NCBI GenBank assembly: GCA_026874595.1
Contig: CM049308.1
Coordinates: 96,520,624 to 96,584,623, forward strand
From: Sipunculus nudus
Lineage: Eukaryota; Annelida; Sipuncula; Golfingiida; Sipunculidae
DNA: 64,000 nt
Direction: 5' to 3'
This document shows, piece by piece, positions 59,774 to 64,000 of the stretch. Position 1 is the stretch's first letter, and each line of letters starts with the position of its first letter. The position numbers and the translations under genes are program-made. The notes under the pieces are model-generated. The model did not search any database, was not told where the DNA came from, and saw only the letters and a list, made by a program, of their open reading frames with translations.

Positions 59774-62700
59774 CCTCTGGTCATGGTGGTCTGTCAACAC
59801 ATCACTGACCTCTGGTCATGGTTGTCTGTCAACACATCACTGAACTCTGGTCATGGTGGTCTGTCAACATATTACTGACCTCTGGTCATGGTGGTCTGTA
59901 AACACATCACTGACCTCTGGTCATGGTGGCCAACACATCACTGACCTATGGTCATGGTGGTCTGTCAACACATCACTGACCTCTGGTCATCGTGATCTGT
60001 CAACACATTACTGATTTCTGGTTGTGGTGGTCAACACATCACTGACTTCTGGTCATGCTGGAGTGTCAACACATCACTGTCCTCTGGTCATGGTGGTCTG
60101 TCAACACATTACTCCCCTCTGGTGATGGTGGTCTGTCAACACGTTACTCACCTCTGGTCATGGTGGTCTATCAACACATCACTGACCTCTGGTCATGGTG
60201 GTCTGTCAACACATCACTGACCTCTGGTCATGGTGGTCTGTCAGCACATCACTGTCCTCTGCACATGATGGTCTGTCAACACATCACTGACCTCTGGTCA
60301 TGGTGGTCTGTCAACACATCACTGACCTCTGGTCATTGTGGTCTGTCAACACATCACTGACCTATGGTCATGGTGGTCTGTCAACACATCACTGACCTAT
60401 GGTCATGGTGGTCTGTCAACACATCACTGTCCTCTGGTCATGGTGGTCTGTCAACACATTACTGATTTCTGGTTGTGGTGGTCAACACATCACTGACTTC
60501 TGGTCATGGTGGTCTGTCAACACATCACTGACCTCTGGTCATGGTGGTCTGTCAACACATCACTGACCTCTGGTCATGGTGATCTGTCAGCACATCACTG
60601 TCCTCTGGTCATGGTGGTCTGTCAACACATCACTGTTCTCTGGTCATGGTGGTCTGTCAACACATTACTCACCTCTGGTTATGGTGGTCTGTCAACACAT
60701 CACTGTCCTCTGGTCATGGTGGTCTGTCAACACATCACTGACCTCTGGTCATGGTGGTCTGTCAACACATCACTGTTGTCTGGTCATGCTGGTCTGTCAA
60801 CACATTACTCACTTCTGGTCATCGTGGTCTGTCAACACATTACTCACCTCTGGTCAACATGGTCTGTCAACACGTTACTGATTTCTGGTCTTGGTGGTCA
60901 ACACATCACTGACCTCTGGTCATTGTGGTCTGTCAACATATTACTGACCTCTGGTCATGGCGGTCTTTCAACACATCACTTGAATTAAACTAGAAAACCA
61001 AGTCTTACATCCTTTAAAAAGTCAAATGAGCAGTGCTCACACTACAGCAAACACCATTCTTCAGGCAGAAATTTGCTTGTGTGAACAGGTCATAGACATA
61101 TGTTGGGCATGTAACATGGTGGTCTGTCAACACATCACTGACCTCGGGTCATGGTGTGCTGTCAGCACATCACTGTCCTCTGGTCATGGTGGTCTTTCAA
61201 CACATCACTGTCCTCTGGTCATGGTGGTCTGTCAACACATTACTGATCTCTGGTCATGGTGGTCAACACTTAAACATATCACTGACCTCTGGTCATGGTG
61301 GTCTGTCAGCACATCACTGACCTCTGGTCATCGTGGTCTTTCAACACATCACTGACCTCTGGTCATCGTGGTCTGTCAACACATCACTGACCTCTGGTCA
61401 TGGTGGTCTGTCAACACATTACTCACCTCTGGTCATGGTGGTCTGTCAACACATCACTGACCTCTGGTCATGGTGGTCTGTCAACACATCACTGACCTCT
61501 GGTCATCGTGGTCTGTCAACACATCACTGTCCTATGGTCATCGTGGTCTGTCAACACATCACTGACCTCTGGTCATGGTGATCTGTCAACACATTAATGA
61601 CCTCTGGTCATGGTGGTCTGTCAACATATTAATGACCTTTTGTCCTGGTGGTCCGTCAACACACTACTGACCTCTGGTCATGGTAGTCTGTCAACACATC
61701 ACTGTCCTCTGCACATGGTGGTCTGTCAACACATAAGTGACCTCTGGTCTTGGTGGTCTGTCAACACATCACTGACCTCTGGTCATGGTGGTCTGTCAAC
61801 ACATCACTGACCTATGGTCATGGTGGTCTGTCAACACATCACTGACCTCTGGTCATCGTGATCTGTCAACACATTAATGACCTCCGGTCATGGTGGTCTG
61901 TCAACATATTAATGACCTTTTGTCATGGTGGTCTGTCAACACATCACTGACCTCTTGTCATGGTAGTCTGTCAACACATCACTGACCTCTGGTCATGCTG
62001 GAGTGTCAACACATCACTGTCCTCTGGTCATGGTGGTCTGTCAACACGTTACTCCCCTCTGGTCATGGTGGTCTGTCAACACGTTACTCACCTCTGGTCA
62101 TGGTGGTCTATCAACACATCACTGACCTCTGGTCATGGTGGTCTGTCAACACATCACTGACCTCTGGTCATGGTGGTCTGTCAACACATCACTGACCTCT
62201 GGTCATGGTGGTCTGTCAGCACATCACTGTCCTCTGCACATGATGGTCTGTCAACACATCACTGACCTCTGGTCATGGTGGTCTGTCAACACATCACTGA
62301 CCTCTGGTCATTGTGGTCTGTCAACACATCACTGACCTCTGGTCATGGTGGTCTGTCAACACATCACTGACCTCTGGTCATTGTGGTCTGTCAACACATC
62401 ACTGACCTATGGTCATGGTGGTCTGTCAACACATCACTGACCTATGGTCATGGTGGTCTGTCAACACATCACTGACCTCTGGTCATCGTGATCTGTCAAC
62501 ACATTAATGACCTCCGGTCATGGTGGTCTGTCAACATATTAATGACCTCCGGTCATGGTGGTCTGTCAACACATCACTGACCTCTCGTAATGGTAGTCTG
62601 TCAACACATCACTGACCTCTGGTCATGCTGGAGTGTCAACACATCACTGTCCTCTGGTCATGGTGGTCTGTCAACACATTACTCCCCTCTGGTGATGGTG

Positions 62701-64000
62701 GTCTGTCAATACGTTACTCACCTCTGGTCATTGTGGTCTGTCAACACATCACTGACCTCTGGTCATGGTGGTCTGTCAACACATCACTGACCTCTGGTCA
62801 TGGTGGTCTGTCAGCACATCACTGTCCTCTGCACATGATGGTCTGTCAACACATCACTGACCTCTGGTCATGGTGGTCTGTCAACACATCACTGACCTCT
62901 GGTCATTGTGGTCTGTCAACACATCACTGACCTATGGTCATGGTGGTCTGTCAACACATCACTGACCTCTGGGCATGGTGTGCTGTCAGCACATCACTCT
63001 CCTCTGGTCATGGTGGTCTTTCAACACATCACTGTCCTCTGGTCATGGTGGTCTGTCAACACATTACTGATCTCTGGTCATGGTGGTCAACACATCAACA
63101 TATCACTGACCTCTGGTCATGGTGGTCTGTCAGCACATCACTGACCTCTGGTCATCGTGGTCTGTCAACACATTACTCCCCTCTGGTGATGGCGGTCTGT
63201 CAACACGTTACTGATTTCTGGTCATGGTGGTCAACACATCACTGACTTCTTGTCATGGTGGTCTGTCAACATATTACTGACCTCTGGTCATGGTGGTCTG
63301 TCAACACAATACTGACCTCTGGTCATGGTGGCCTGTCAACACATTACTGACCTCTGGTCATGGTGGTCTGTCAACACATCACTGACCTCTGGTCATGGTG
63401 TGCTGTCAGCACATCACTGTCCTCTGGTCATGGTGGTCTTTCAACACATCACTGACCTATGGTCATGGTGTGCTGTCAGCACATCACTCTCCTCTGGTCA
63501 TGGTGGTCTTTCAACACATCACTGTCCTCTGGTCATGGTGGTCTGTCAACACATTACTGACTTCTTGTCATGGTGGTCTGTCAACATATTACTGACCTCT
63601 GGTCATGGTGGTCTGTCAACACATCACTGACCTCTGGTCATGGTGTGCTGTCAGCACATCACTGTCCTCTGGTCATGGTGGTCTTTCAACACATCACTGT
63701 CCTCTGGTCATGGTGGTCTGTCAACACATTACTGATCTCTGGTCATGGTGGTCAACACATCAACATATCACTGACCTCTGGTCATGGTAGTCTGTCAACA
63801 CATCACTGTCCTCTGCACATGGTGGTCTGTCAACACATAAGTGACCTCTGGTCATGGTGGTCTGTCAACACATCACTGACCTCTGGTCATGGTGGTCTGT
63901 CAACACATCACTGACCTATGGTCATGGTGGTCTGTCAACACATCACTGACCTCTGGTCATCGTGATCTGTCAACACATTAATGACCTCCGGTCATGGTGG
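59774..64000. repeat. 35-bp minisatellite, block 2 (runs to the window end)
   Basis: About 117 units of 35 bp, interrupted once at 60985-61115. Longer blocks recur within it: the variant string with GGTCATGCTGGAGTGTCAAC occurs near 60052, 61993 and 62625 in the same local context, showing higher-order duplication of roughly 630 bp and about 1.9 kb. On the minus strand each unit contains GAG/GTCAGT, close to a splice donor consensus. The open frames over it are side effects of the repeat. Confidence 0.93.
60985..61115. other. Unique island inside the 35-bp array
   Basis: About 130 bp of non-repetitive sequence (TTCAGGCAGAAATTTGCTTG and neighbours) breaks the array. No splice-flanked coding frame matching the transporter was found. 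It may be original intron sequence surviving between expansions, or an insertion. Confidence 0.5.

Noticed and set aside
58421-63914. Many plus-strand open frames of 60-176 codons in the 23- and 35-bp arrays
   Set aside because: They follow from short tandem units without stops in some frames; several overlap in different frames with equal quality, and none has a non-repeat domain.

Overview
The window is eukaryotic, AT-rich and intron-dominated. It most likely comes from a bivalve or other mollusc. The grounds are the repeat families: pearl/HINE-type elements with (ACGG)n tracts and a terminal hairpin, and a Ty3/gypsy element with a rearranged pol. The species cannot be named from the sequence. 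No prokaryotic gene organisation is present.

The only host gene recognised lies on the minus strand. It is an ABCB10-like mitochondrial inner-membrane half ABC transporter. Six consecutive internal exons were placed by splice sites and phase: 58351-58217, 56702-56556, 46337-46202, 34458-34363, 12835-12629 and 12148-12069. They total 801 bp, keep one frame through phases 0,0,1,1,1,0, and run from transmembrane helix 4 to the Q-loop of the nucleotide-binding domain. The N-terminal exons lie beyond 64000. The signature, Walker B and H-loop exons were not found in 1-12068 and probably lie left of the window.

Almost everything else is repeats inside this gene's introns. Positions 1-12040 hold a mosaic of pearl/HINE-like termini, about 277-bp and 336-bp tandem monomers and a tRNA-like composite. 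Positions 15100-29226 are a tandem 4.0-kb duplication; its second copy has gained a 6.1-kb tandem-repeat-bearing mobile element, and the first copy preserves the empty site. Positions 29227-34350 are a 26-bp minisatellite. Positions 36812-46240 are a 59-bp minisatellite built from the 3' end of one exon plus its splice donor. Positions 47273-55925 are a cluster of MITE-like elements and a nearly intact 6.68-kb LTR retrotransposon whose integrase precedes the reverse transcriptase. Positions 56945-64000 hold 44-, 23- and 35-bp minisatellites.

The most unusual point is the relation between repeats and exon edges. One exon's donor has been copied about 155 times and its acceptor three times, and tandem arrays or element ends start within about 30 bp of most of the other donors.
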